64,000 nt of DNA from NCBI GenBank assembly GCA_016195915.1, contig JACPYS010000026.1, positions 82,885 to 146,884 of the forward strand, read 5' to 3'. Source of the DNA: Betaproteobacteria bacterium. GTDB taxonomy: Bacteria; Pseudomonadota; Gammaproteobacteria; Burkholderiales; SG8-39. The translations under genes were made by a program, and so were the position numbers. Positions 19,457-26,568 of this stretch are shown here, in pieces. The stretch's first letter is position 1; every line of letters starts with the position of its first letter. The notes under the pieces are model-generated. The model ran no database searches and had not been told where the DNA came from. It saw only the letters and a list, made by a program, of their open reading frames with translations.

Positions 19457-20451
19457 GCGTCGATCTGCGCAGCCGCTACCTCGGCCTCGAACTCAAAAAT
19501 CCCATAGTTGCGTCGGCTTCGCCCATGACCAGTTCGATCGACAGCCTCAAGCGGCTGCAGGATGCGGGAGTCGCGGCGGTGGTGCTGCCTTCGCTGTTCG
19601 AGGAACAGATCGAGCATGAGGAGATGGCCACCCATCACCTGATGCTCTCGGGAGCCGAGCTGTCGCCGGAGGCGCGCGGCTTCTTTCCGGAAATGCAGAA
19701 CTACAACACCGGGCCCGACAACTATCTGAAGCTGATCGGCGATGCGAAGAAGGCGCTTTCGGTGCCGGTGATACCGAGCCTGAACGGCTATACGCCGGGC
19801 GGCTGGACGCACATCGCGAAACAGTTCGAGCAAGCCGGTGCCGATGCGATCGAGTTGAACATCTATTTCCTTGCCACCGATCTCCAAGACACCAGCGTCG
19901 AGGTGGAGAAGCGCTATATCGACTTGGTGGATTCGGTCAGCAGCATGGTTACGATACCGGTGGCGGTAAAGGTGTCTCCCTACTTCAGCGCGATGGCCAA
20001 CATGGCGGCGCGGCTCGCAGGTGCCGGCGCGTCAGGCCTGGTGCTGTTCAACCGCTTCGTGCAGCCCGACATCCTCCTCGAAGAACTCGAGGTGGCGCCG
20101 CATCTCGTGCTGTCCACGTCGGACGAACTGCGCCTTGCGCTGCGCTGGATCGCGATACTGCGAGGCCGCGTCCGGGCGAGCCTGGCTGCCACGGGCGGTG
20201 CGCACACGCCCGAGGACGTGCTGAAGCTGCTGTTGGCCGGCGCCGACTGCGTCATGATCGCGAGCAGCCTGCTCCGACAGGGGCCCGCCCACATCGCTAC
20301 TCTGGTGAGCGGCGTGGAGAAATGGATGACCGAGCGCGAATACGACTCGGTCGAGCAGATGAAGGGCTCGCTCAGCCAGCAGTCCTGCCCGGACGAGGCG
20401 GCGTTCGAGCGTACCAATTACATGAAGGCGCTGACTTCGTATACCGGATAG
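19453..20451 (+). CDS. Dihydroorotate dehydrogenase-like protein, PFOR-associated
   Basis: A 332-residue FMN TIM-barrel protein beginning MSVDLRSRYLGLELKNPIVA, with the DHODH-type segments VPVIPSLNG and LLAGADCVMIASSLLRQGP. The start overlaps the nifJ stop (ATGA), and this gene commonly follows nifJ in many bacteria, where the product is usually annotated as dihydroorotate dehydrogenase-like. Its true substrate is unknown to me; position suggests it exchanges electrons with the PFOR/ferredoxin system rather than making pyrimidines. Confidence 0.88.
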   Translation: MSVDLRSRYLGLELKNPIVASASPMTSSIDSLKRLQDAGVAAVVLPSLFEEQIEHEEMATHHLMLSGAELSPEARGFFPEMQNYNTGPDNYLKLIGDAKKALSVPVIPSLNGYTPGGWTHIAKQFEQAGADAIELNIYFLATDLQDTSVEVEKRYIDLVDSVSSMVTIPVAVKVSPYFSAMANMAARLAGAGASGLVLFNRFVQPDILLEELEVAPHLVLSTSDELRLALRWIAILRGRVRASLAATGGAHTPEDVLKLLLAGADCVMIASSLLRQGPAHIATLVSGVEKWMTEREYDSVEQMKGSLSQQSCPDEAAFERTNYMKALTSYTG

Positions 20452-20456
20452 ACGGA

Positions 20457-20828
20457 TCAGCGCAATTCCGGAGTAATCTGCTCCAGCGGCGGCAGCCGCT
20501 CTCCGCCGCTTACCACAAACGCCCGTTCCGGGAACTCCCGTACCAGTAGGACGAATTGGTTCGCGTCGATATTCATCCCTTTCTTCAAAGCGTCGAGGAC
20601 CTCTCGATAGAGCGCCGCGGCGCGCTGCTCCTCCCCGCCGCGGCCCGGGCGGAGATCCACTGTGACTATCGCTTTCCGATCTCCGGGTTCGGCAAGCATC
20701 TCGCGAATGGCGACGTAGATGTGCTCCTTGGCCCAGGTGCGTGCAATCGACTCTTCGACGCGCCGCTTGAGTTGCAGGAGCTCGCTTCGGGGATGGCCTT
20801 CCGGAACATCAATGCGAACGATAGGCAT
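20457..20828 (-). CDS. Tautomerase family protein (4-oxalocrotonate tautomerase superfamily)
   Basis: A 123-residue tautomerase-superfamily protein. The superfamily uses Pro immediately after Met as the catalytic base, and MPIVRIDVPEG fits that from the second of two adjacent ATGs (20828). The ribosome site AAGGAG lies 6 bases before this second ATG but only 3 from the first, supporting the choice. It is longer than the classical 62-residue 4-OT. It is the last gene of the TRAP-nitrilase operon and ends 5 bases from the convergent DHODH-like gene. Confidence 0.8.
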   Translation of the reverse strand: MPIVRIDVPEGHPRSELLQLKRRVEESIARTWAKEHIYVAIREMLAEPGDRKAIVTVDLRPGRGGEEQRAAALYREVLDALKKGMNIDANQFVLLVREFPERAFVVSGGERLPPLEQITPELR

Positions 20829-20870
20829 CATGGTCTCCTTATTGAAACAGCGATTGAACGCACGGCGGAC

Positions 20871-21983
20871 TCATTTCGCCGCCGACTGGGAAAGGTCTGC
20901 GATCAGCGCCTCGAGAACGCCCTTGTCCATGCCGTACTTTCTCGCGATGGTTTCCAGGCGATCGAAATCGACCGGTTGGGAAGCGGGCAATGTTGACGTG
21001 GGCGACCAAGCGTGCTCGCGCAAATTCAGCGACACCACGTCCCAGCGCGCGTAGTGACCCATGCAGTCGAATACGTTCTTGGCGACAAGGCGATCCTCCA
21101 GGTTAAGGTCGGCGTAAACGATTGCCTCCCTTCCGATCACCGGCTCGGCGAGATACATGCCGAACGGATTGACAATTGCCGAGCCGCCGACCGCGGACGA
21201 GAAGTGCGAGCGGCCCTTATACGGGAAGCTGTCGGGCACGCTATCCGCTGGCTGGATCATGTTGGCTGATATGACGAAGGTCTGGGTCTCGAACGCATAT
21301 TCGCGGATCGCCGCGTCCTGGTCGCAGGTATGCCACGGACCCACGGTGCCCGACAGGTCGCGCGTATCCATGCGCTCACCGGTGTAGCGCCAGTAGCCGG
21401 GCCAGCAGGCCGCGTGAATCTCCTCGCCCTTCGCCGCCATTGCGGCCTTGAACAGGGTGACATGATTTTCGAAACACACCAGTCCGCCGAGCTTTCCGAA
21501 TTCGGTGTCAACTACGAGCAGATCTGCGGCGTCACCCATACCCCAGAAGAAGCGTTCTTGGTAGGTGGGCATGAGCTTGCGGTGCCGGCCGAGAATCGAC
21601 CCGTCCTTACCGATGTAAACCATCGAGTTAAACAGGGTCTGGCTGCCGGGTCGATCGTCCTGCTCCGACACGCCGATGACGCACACGGTACCGGTCGCGC
21701 GTGCCGCTTTGCAGATCGGACCAAGGTCGCGATCGATGCGCACCGATTCGCGGTAGTAGGCGATGACGGTATCGCGCCAAGTCGCAGCCGACGCGGCATC
21801 GGTGAAGCCGAAGCTGCCACGCCAATACGGATAGCCGGGAACCCCGGTTTCGGGCGTGACGACGAGCTTCGCACCGTTTCGTCCCGTCTCATGGACCAAC
21901 TCGGCGAGCTTCTCAATCGTCGCACGCTTGTCGAGAAACACCGGGATGGACTGGATTGCGGCAACGCGCACCGTGTCAGACAC
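20871..21983 (-). CDS. Nitrilase / aliphatic nitrilase family hydrolase
   Basis: A 370-residue carbon-nitrogen hydrolase. The catalytic triad is readable: Glu45 (TPETGVPGYPYW), Lys136 (RHRKLMPT) and Cys170 (LVCFENHV). These contexts match nitrilases proper (nitrile to carboxylic acid), though CFEN replaces the usual CWEN. The start is GTG at 21983 with CGGAGG just upstream. It lies 34 bases after dctM in a TRAP operon, so the transporter may import either the nitrile or an organic acid of the same pathway. Confidence 0.9.
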   Translation of the reverse strand: MSDTVRVAAIQSIPVFLDKRATIEKLAELVHETGRNGAKLVVTPETGVPGYPYWRGSFGFTDAASAATWRDTVIAYYRESVRIDRDLGPICKAARATGTVCVIGVSEQDDRPGSQTLFNSMVYIGKDGSILGRHRKLMPTYQERFFWGMGDAADLLVVDTEFGKLGGLVCFENHVTLFKAAMAAKGEEIHAACWPGYWRYTGERMDTRDLSGTVGPWHTCDQDAAIREYAFETQTFVISANMIQPADSVPDSFPYKGRSHFSSAVGGSAIVNPFGMYLAEPVIGREAIVYADLNLEDRLVAKNVFDCMGHYARWDVVSLNLREHAWSPTSTLPASQPVDFDRLETIARKYGMDKGVLEALIADLSQSAAK

Positions 21984-22017
21984 CGGGCCTCCGTTTCATG
22001 TCTTCTCCTCGGCCACG

Positions 22018-23295
22018 CTATTTTGCGAGGAGCACCAGGCTCAGCCACGGCACGCCCGCAATGAGCGCCCACACCAAAAGCAGTGCCGCCAGGTACGGCA
22101 GCGCCTTGATGGCGATCTGCATGTACGGTAGACCCGTGATGCCCGCGGTGACAAACAGGTTGAGTCCGTACGGAGGCGTAATGAACCCGATTGCATCGCC
22201 GACGCAGAAGATCATTGCAAAGTGAATCGGATCCACACCGGCCTTCGCCGCAAGCGGCGCGAGGATCGGCGCAAAGAGGATGACGTTCGGAACAGACTCG
22301 AGCACCGTCCCCGCAATCAGAATGACGAGCATGCACACGAGGACTGCCGGCCAGTAACCCGACATGAGCGGTGCGAGGTAGCTTTCCATCAACTGGGGAA
22401 CACCGACTGCGGAGAAGGTCTCCTGCAGAATGATCGAGAATGCGACGATCGGGGCGAGCAGGCCGTTGATGGTCGCGCTTTCCAGAAACACCCCGGGAAC
22501 GTCGCGCCATTTCAGCTCGCGTGTCAGCAGGAGACCAGCGAACAATCCGTAGAGCACGACGACACCGGCGATCTCCGTCGGGGAGAACACGCCGGCAAAG
22601 ATCCCTCCGAGCGCGATTGCTATTCCGATGAACCCGAACTTCGCTCCCCACGCGGCGCGTGCGGTGTCGCCGGGCGAGAACCTGGCAGGTGGATCCCAAC
22701 CGTTGCGCCTCGCGATCAGCGTGGCGACGAATGTCATGACGGCTACCATCAGGATGCCCGGGATGATGCCCGCGATAAAGAGGTCACCCGGAGACAGTCC
22801 CAGCAACACGCCGTAGATGATGAAAATCAGGCTCGGCGGGATAATGACGCCGACCACGCCCCCGGCTGCCGCGGTAGCAGCGGCGAAATGCGGCTCGTAG
22901 CCGCGCCGCAGCATCTCCGGAATCATGATGCGGCCCATGGTTGCAGCGGTTGCGGCGTTCGATCCGCTGATCGCGGCAAAGCAACCGCAAGCGACAGTCG
23001 TCGCTACTGCGAGCTGGCCGGGAAGGAAGCGGAATGCGGTGCGTGCGAAGTCCGTCAGGCGCTGGGCAATACCGCCTGCGCGGATCAGATCGCCGGTTAG
23101 AATGAACAGCGGCATGCACAACAGTGCGAAGATCTTCAGCCCGAACTGCGCGCTTTGCCCGACATTCGAGAGCGGCAACACGTCGCCGAAGTAGGAGACC
23201 AGCACTACCCACATGCCCATGCATAGCGCGACGGGCGTGCCGAACGCAAACAGCAGTACTACGATCACGGTCACGGCAGGAATGAGGAGATCCAT
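22018..23295 (-). CDS. dctM: TRAP transporter large permease (DctM)
   Basis: A 425-residue, roughly 12-helix membrane protein of the DctM family, with typical segments AISGSNAATAATMGRIMIPEML and GVVGVIIPPSLIFIIYG. It is the ion-coupled transport subunit that works with DctQ and the DctP receptor encoded just upstream. The gap from dctQ is 9 bases. The nitrilase follows, which links uptake to nitrile or carboxylate metabolism. Confidence 0.95.
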   Translation of the reverse strand: MDLLIPAVTVIVVLLFAFGTPVALCMGMWVVLVSYFGDVLPLSNVGQSAQFGLKIFALLCMPLFILTGDLIRAGGIAQRLTDFARTAFRFLPGQLAVATTVACGCFAAISGSNAATAATMGRIMIPEMLRRGYEPHFAAATAAAGGVVGVIIPPSLIFIIYGVLLGLSPGDLFIAGIIPGILMVAVMTFVATLIARRNGWDPPARFSPGDTARAAWGAKFGFIGIAIALGGIFAGVFSPTEIAGVVVLYGLFAGLLLTRELKWRDVPGVFLESATINGLLAPIVAFSIILQETFSAVGVPQLMESYLAPLMSGYWPAVLVCMLVILIAGTVLESVPNVILFAPILAPLAAKAGVDPIHFAMIFCVGDAIGFITPPYGLNLFVTAGITGLPYMQIAIKALPYLAALLLVWALIAGVPWLSLVLLAK

Positions 23296-23304
23296 CGTCG
23301 CGGC

Positions 23305-23880
23305 CTAATGCTTTGGCTGGTCCTGCCCGACTGTGTCGATATCGGTGAACGCAGAGCCCGAGGCTGGCCAGCGCCCGGTCCGGAATTCATTGGCGAGTCG
23401 CACCAAATCCTGGACTGCGCGAACGGCGATCAGAACCCAGCTTGTTGGCACGGTTGCGATCGCGAGCCACATCGGGATCGAATCGGTCCCTTCCAGCGTG
23501 CTGCCGAGCCCGGCGTGCATGCGTGCGAGCGCCGAAGAGTAAAAGACGATCACGGTCGCGAGGAGCAACCACATCACATCATCGAGCACCTGGAGCGCAA
23601 GCTGAAGTTTCGGGGACAGACGGTTTCGCAGCGCGTCGAAGCGAATATGTGTGCGGTGGCGAACGTGGTAAGCGCATCCCACCCAGCTGAGGAAGATGAA
23701 CGCTTGAATCGCGGCTGCGCCGCCCCACGCGCTCTGCGTATTTGTCAGGTAGCGCAGTATCCCTTCGCCGCCGATAATCAGTGCGATAAAGGCGTAAAGG
23801 GGGAGCATCAATGCCCGCTCGGCGTTCTGGTCGAGCCAGCGTGCAGCGACGACCGCCCGGCCCATCAGCGGCTGCAGCAC
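23305..23880 (-). CDS. dctQ: TRAP transporter small permease (DctQ)
   Basis: A 191-residue, four-helix membrane protein of the DctQ type, with segments such as LPLYAFIALIIGGEGILRYL and the family-like HVRHRTHIRFDALRNRL. It pairs with DctM. The GTG at 23880 is used; an in-frame ATG at 23865 is equally possible and neither has an obvious ribosome site, so translation may be coupled to the receptor gene ending 6 bases away. Confidence 0.9.
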   Translation of the reverse strand: MLQPLMGRAVVAARWLDQNAERALMLPLYAFIALIIGGEGILRYLTNTQSAWGGAAAIQAFIFLSWVGCAYHVRHRTHIRFDALRNRLSPKLQLALQVLDDVMWLLLATVIVFYSSALARMHAGLGSTLEGTDSIPMWLAIATVPTSWVLIAVRAVQDLVRLANEFRTGRWPASGSAFTDIDTVGQDQPKH

Positions 23881-23886
23881 CAGCGT

Positions 23887-25152
23887 CTAGGCTGACCACC
23901 AGCGCCGCGCCGGCACGGCGTCGGCTGCCGTCGTCTCGGGGATTTCGCGCGCGATCTTGTGAATCTCGGCGTAGGTGTCCGCCCCGCCGGAGAGCTTGGC
24001 GATGCGCTCGCGCCAGGCCTGGTAGGGCTTAGGGTTCGCCTGCGGCGACGCTCGCTCGACCCATGCTGCTTTCTCCGCTTTCGAAAGCACGTTGACCTTG
24101 ACGCCGTACTTCGCCCAGATGGTTCCCGGCTTAGGCGGATCCTGCGACCCGACGATATCCTCCAGAGATTTCTCATTTTCGCGTTGCGTAAACTGCTGCA
24201 TCTCGAACGCTGCCTCGTGTATCGCCTGTTGGATCTTGCCATTCAGCTTCGCGAACACCCGTGCGTCCATGGCCGTATGCTCGGTGAATGCGAAGAATTC
24301 GACCTGCACGTCTTGGGATGTGACTGCACCCATGTTGAACGCGGCGGCCGCGGCCGAAGAGGTTTCCTGACCGTCCACGACACCCGATTTGAGCCCTTCG
24401 AGGGTTTCCGCCCAGTCCAGCGGAATTGCGTTAGCGCCAAATAGGCCGACCCCGATGCGTCCCAGATCGGAACCCGTGACGCGAATCTTGCTTCCGCGAA
24501 TATCGTCAGGCCGGCGTACGCGCGGTTTGTCCCTCCAGCCGAGACCCATGTACAGGTTTCGCAGCTCGCATGACGTCCACAGGAACTCGACGTTGAACTT
24601 CTCGCGCAGCGGTTTGCGAAGCAACGCCTCGGATTTCGGGTGGTAGAAGAAGTGAAACATGCTGGCGCGCGTGGGGAACAGGTACGGGAAGTCCAGGCAA
24701 TTGAAGAAGGGCACTGTCAGCGCGGCGTTCTGCGTCGAGGAGTTGTATCCGTGAATGGTTCCGGCGAGACACTTCTGAACGCACGTAAGTTCGGTGCAAA
24801 CCGAATTCCCGCCGAGAAGTTCGATATTCACGGCACCGTTCGTGCGCCGAGCCACATCTTCCTTGAATTCGTAAATGCCCAAGCGCAGCACTTTGGACGT
24901 TGCAGGTGTGTGTCCGGACACGCCGAAACGCAGATTCACCTCGGCCTTTGCGGCTGCTCCCGCTTCCGCCTTAGCCGCTTCCGGTGCGCGTTGCGCGAGC
25001 AACTGGTAGTTCACGGGCTCTGCGGCGCGTACGGCCTTCGTCAGAACTCCCCACGCCACGGTTGCGCCGAATGCTCCCACCAAACGGTTGAAATCACGCC
25101 GGGTCAGCCGGCTGTCGTGCTGCCGTTGATCGTCAGCCGAATCATGAGTCAT
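23887..25152 (-). CDS. TRAP transporter solute receptor (DctP), Tat-exported
   Basis: A 421-residue DctP-family receptor. The N-terminus has a twin-arginine motif (LTRRDFNRLVGAFGATVAWG), so export folded by Tat is likely. The mature part has the TRAP receptor core, including KIRVTGSDLGRIGVGLFGAN and PLDWAETLEGLKSGVVDGQE. An Ala/Lys/Glu-rich linker (about 55-70) separates signal and core. The core is unusually cysteine-rich for a periplasmic receptor (SVCTELTCVQKC, FFNCLDF, TSCELRN). SD GAGGAG precedes the ATG. It is the first gene of the transporter operon. Confidence 0.92.
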   Translation of the reverse strand: MTHDSADDQRQHDSRLTRRDFNRLVGAFGATVAWGVLTKAVRAAEPVNYQLLAQRAPEAAKAEAGAAAKAEVNLRFGVSGHTPATSKVLRLGIYEFKEDVARRTNGAVNIELLGGNSVCTELTCVQKCLAGTIHGYNSSTQNAALTVPFFNCLDFPYLFPTRASMFHFFYHPKSEALLRKPLREKFNVEFLWTSCELRNLYMGLGWRDKPRVRRPDDIRGSKIRVTGSDLGRIGVGLFGANAIPLDWAETLEGLKSGVVDGQETSSAAAAAFNMGAVTSQDVQVEFFAFTEHTAMDARVFAKLNGKIQQAIHEAAFEMQQFTQRENEKSLEDIVGSQDPPKPGTIWAKYGVKVNVLSKAEKAAWVERASPQANPKPYQAWRERIAKLSGGADTYAEIHKIAREIPETTAADAVPARRWWSA

Positions 25153-25279
25153 GGCATCTCCTCTCTGGTGGTAGAGCTGTCCAAACGTCCGGCTGCCCTC
25201 TGGGCCGGACAGGCAACAAACAGACTACCCCGCGAAGAAGAAATAACTGAAATACTCTCTTAGAATGGTATTAATATCC

Positions 25280-25289
25280 TTCTCTTATG
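25280..25289. promoter_or_regulatory. Shared LysR-site candidate upstream of the TRAP operon
   Basis: TTCTCTTATG occurs here, 128 bases before the DctP start, and again identically at 26425-26434 upstream of the LysR gene; both copies are followed within 2-3 bases by TGCGT. A repeated element at both the regulator and its presumed target is what a LysR binding site would look like. Confidence 0.45.
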
Positions 25290-25393
25290 ACTGCGTAAGA
25301 ATCGCGGCGAGTTGAACTTGCTGGCAGCCGGAAACGCCGCGCAGATGTTGACCGATCTCGCCCGATCGAAAGCGAGGGCGCAGCTAGGAGCGG

Positions 25394-26386
25394 TCAGGCT
25401 GGCGCGTACGCCGGGGTCGCCGGGCGCGCACCCAGAGCCTTTCGCTTCCCGTTGCGCGCCACGGCGCGTGCGTCGGTAACCGTACCCGATTGTCCAGCGA
25501 CTTCACGAACGATCTTGCTGAACGCGCTCGCCGCTGGAGAACGGCTCTGGTCGGAAGGCCATGCCAAGGCGATGGTTCTACTCGGGACGGGTTTCTTGAT
25601 TCTCCGCCAGCGAAGGTTCGGGTAGTCGCGACGCATGGCCATTGCCGGCATGAGACCGATCCCGAGGCCCGCCAAAACCATCTCGTAGACCGCTTCCACC
25701 TGGCTCGTCTCGAGCCTTACTTTAGGTTGAATTCCAGCTTCGGCAAACGCCTTTGCGATGACGCGGCTCATTCCGCAGTTGGGCTTGGTAAGGATAAACG
25801 ACTCGCCCCTAACCGCCTTCAGGGAAACCGCCTCGTCGCCGCTGCTCGCCAGCGGGTGCGTCGCTGGAAAGATAAGAACCTGCTCGTCGATGAACAGCCG
25901 CTCAACCTGTACCGGACGGTTGCTGCGAGCGCCGGAATCCTCGCCGAGCTGAACGATGCCGAGATCTGCAATCGCATTGCCGAAGTCGTGGGGCGTGCAC
26001 CCCGGATACTCGTGAATCTGGATTTCCACGTCCGGAAAGTGCTGCCGGTACCGGGATATCACCATCGGCAACCAGTACGTCGCGACCGTCGGCAAGCACA
26101 TGAGTCCCAGGACGCCATGCCGCACCTTCCGCAGATCGGTGACGCGCTGCTTGCCTTCCGCGACGAGTTGCAGGACCTGCTCCGCGTAGACGAGGAATTC
26201 CGTGCCGGCGACCGTAAGATCGACTCCGCGCCGGCGCCGCTCGAAGACCGGCAAGCCCAACTCTTGTTCGAGCTTCCCGATCTGCTGCGAAAGAGCCGGT
26301 TGTGCGACGAAGCAGAGTTCCGCCGCCCGCGTGAAATTGCGCGCCCGGGCTACCGCAACAAAGTATCCGAGCTGTTGAAGGTTCAC
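25394..26386 (-). CDS. LysR family transcriptional regulator
   Basis: A 330-residue LysR regulator: N-terminal winged helix (1-60, MNLQQLGYFVAVARARNFTR and CFVAQPALSQQIGKLEQELG) and a periplasmic-binding-like effector domain (about 90-295). This resembles the OxyR/CynR/NAC-like branch of the family. The start is a GTG at 26386. It lies directly upstream of the TRAP-nitrilase operon in the same direction, with a 241-base gap, and probably activates it. The last 30 residues are a low-complexity basic/Ala-rich tail. Confidence 0.93.
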   Translation of the reverse strand: MNLQQLGYFVAVARARNFTRAAELCFVAQPALSQQIGKLEQELGLPVFERRRRGVDLTVAGTEFLVYAEQVLQLVAEGKQRVTDLRKVRHGVLGLMCLPTVATYWLPMVISRYRQHFPDVEIQIHEYPGCTPHDFGNAIADLGIVQLGEDSGARSNRPVQVERLFIDEQVLIFPATHPLASSGDEAVSLKAVRGESFILTKPNCGMSRVIAKAFAEAGIQPKVRLETSQVEAVYEMVLAGLGIGLMPAMAMRRDYPNLRWRRIKKPVPSRTIALAWPSDQSRSPAASAFSKIVREVAGQSGTVTDARAVARNGKRKALGARPATPAYAPA

Positions 26387-26424
26387 GATAAGATTACGTT
26401 ATTGCGATACACGCATCGTACCAA

Positions 26425-26434
26425 TTCTCTTATG
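26425..26434. promoter_or_regulatory. Shared LysR-site candidate upstream of the lysR gene
   Basis: TTCTCTTATG is identical to 25280-25289. Together with ATAAG at 26388-26392 it gives inverted half-sites around the lysR start, consistent with autoregulation. This is inferred from repetition. Confidence 0.4.
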
Positions 26435-26568
26435 CTATGCGTTGGCGAGGTGCACTGTCAACACTAATTCAAGAACCTAATTCAAGAACAGCTGAAAGCA
26501 CCTGATTGCAGTGCGCATGGCTAGTCCTGGCATGGCGATCCGATCGATTTTCCCGTTTTCGTCGCTCG

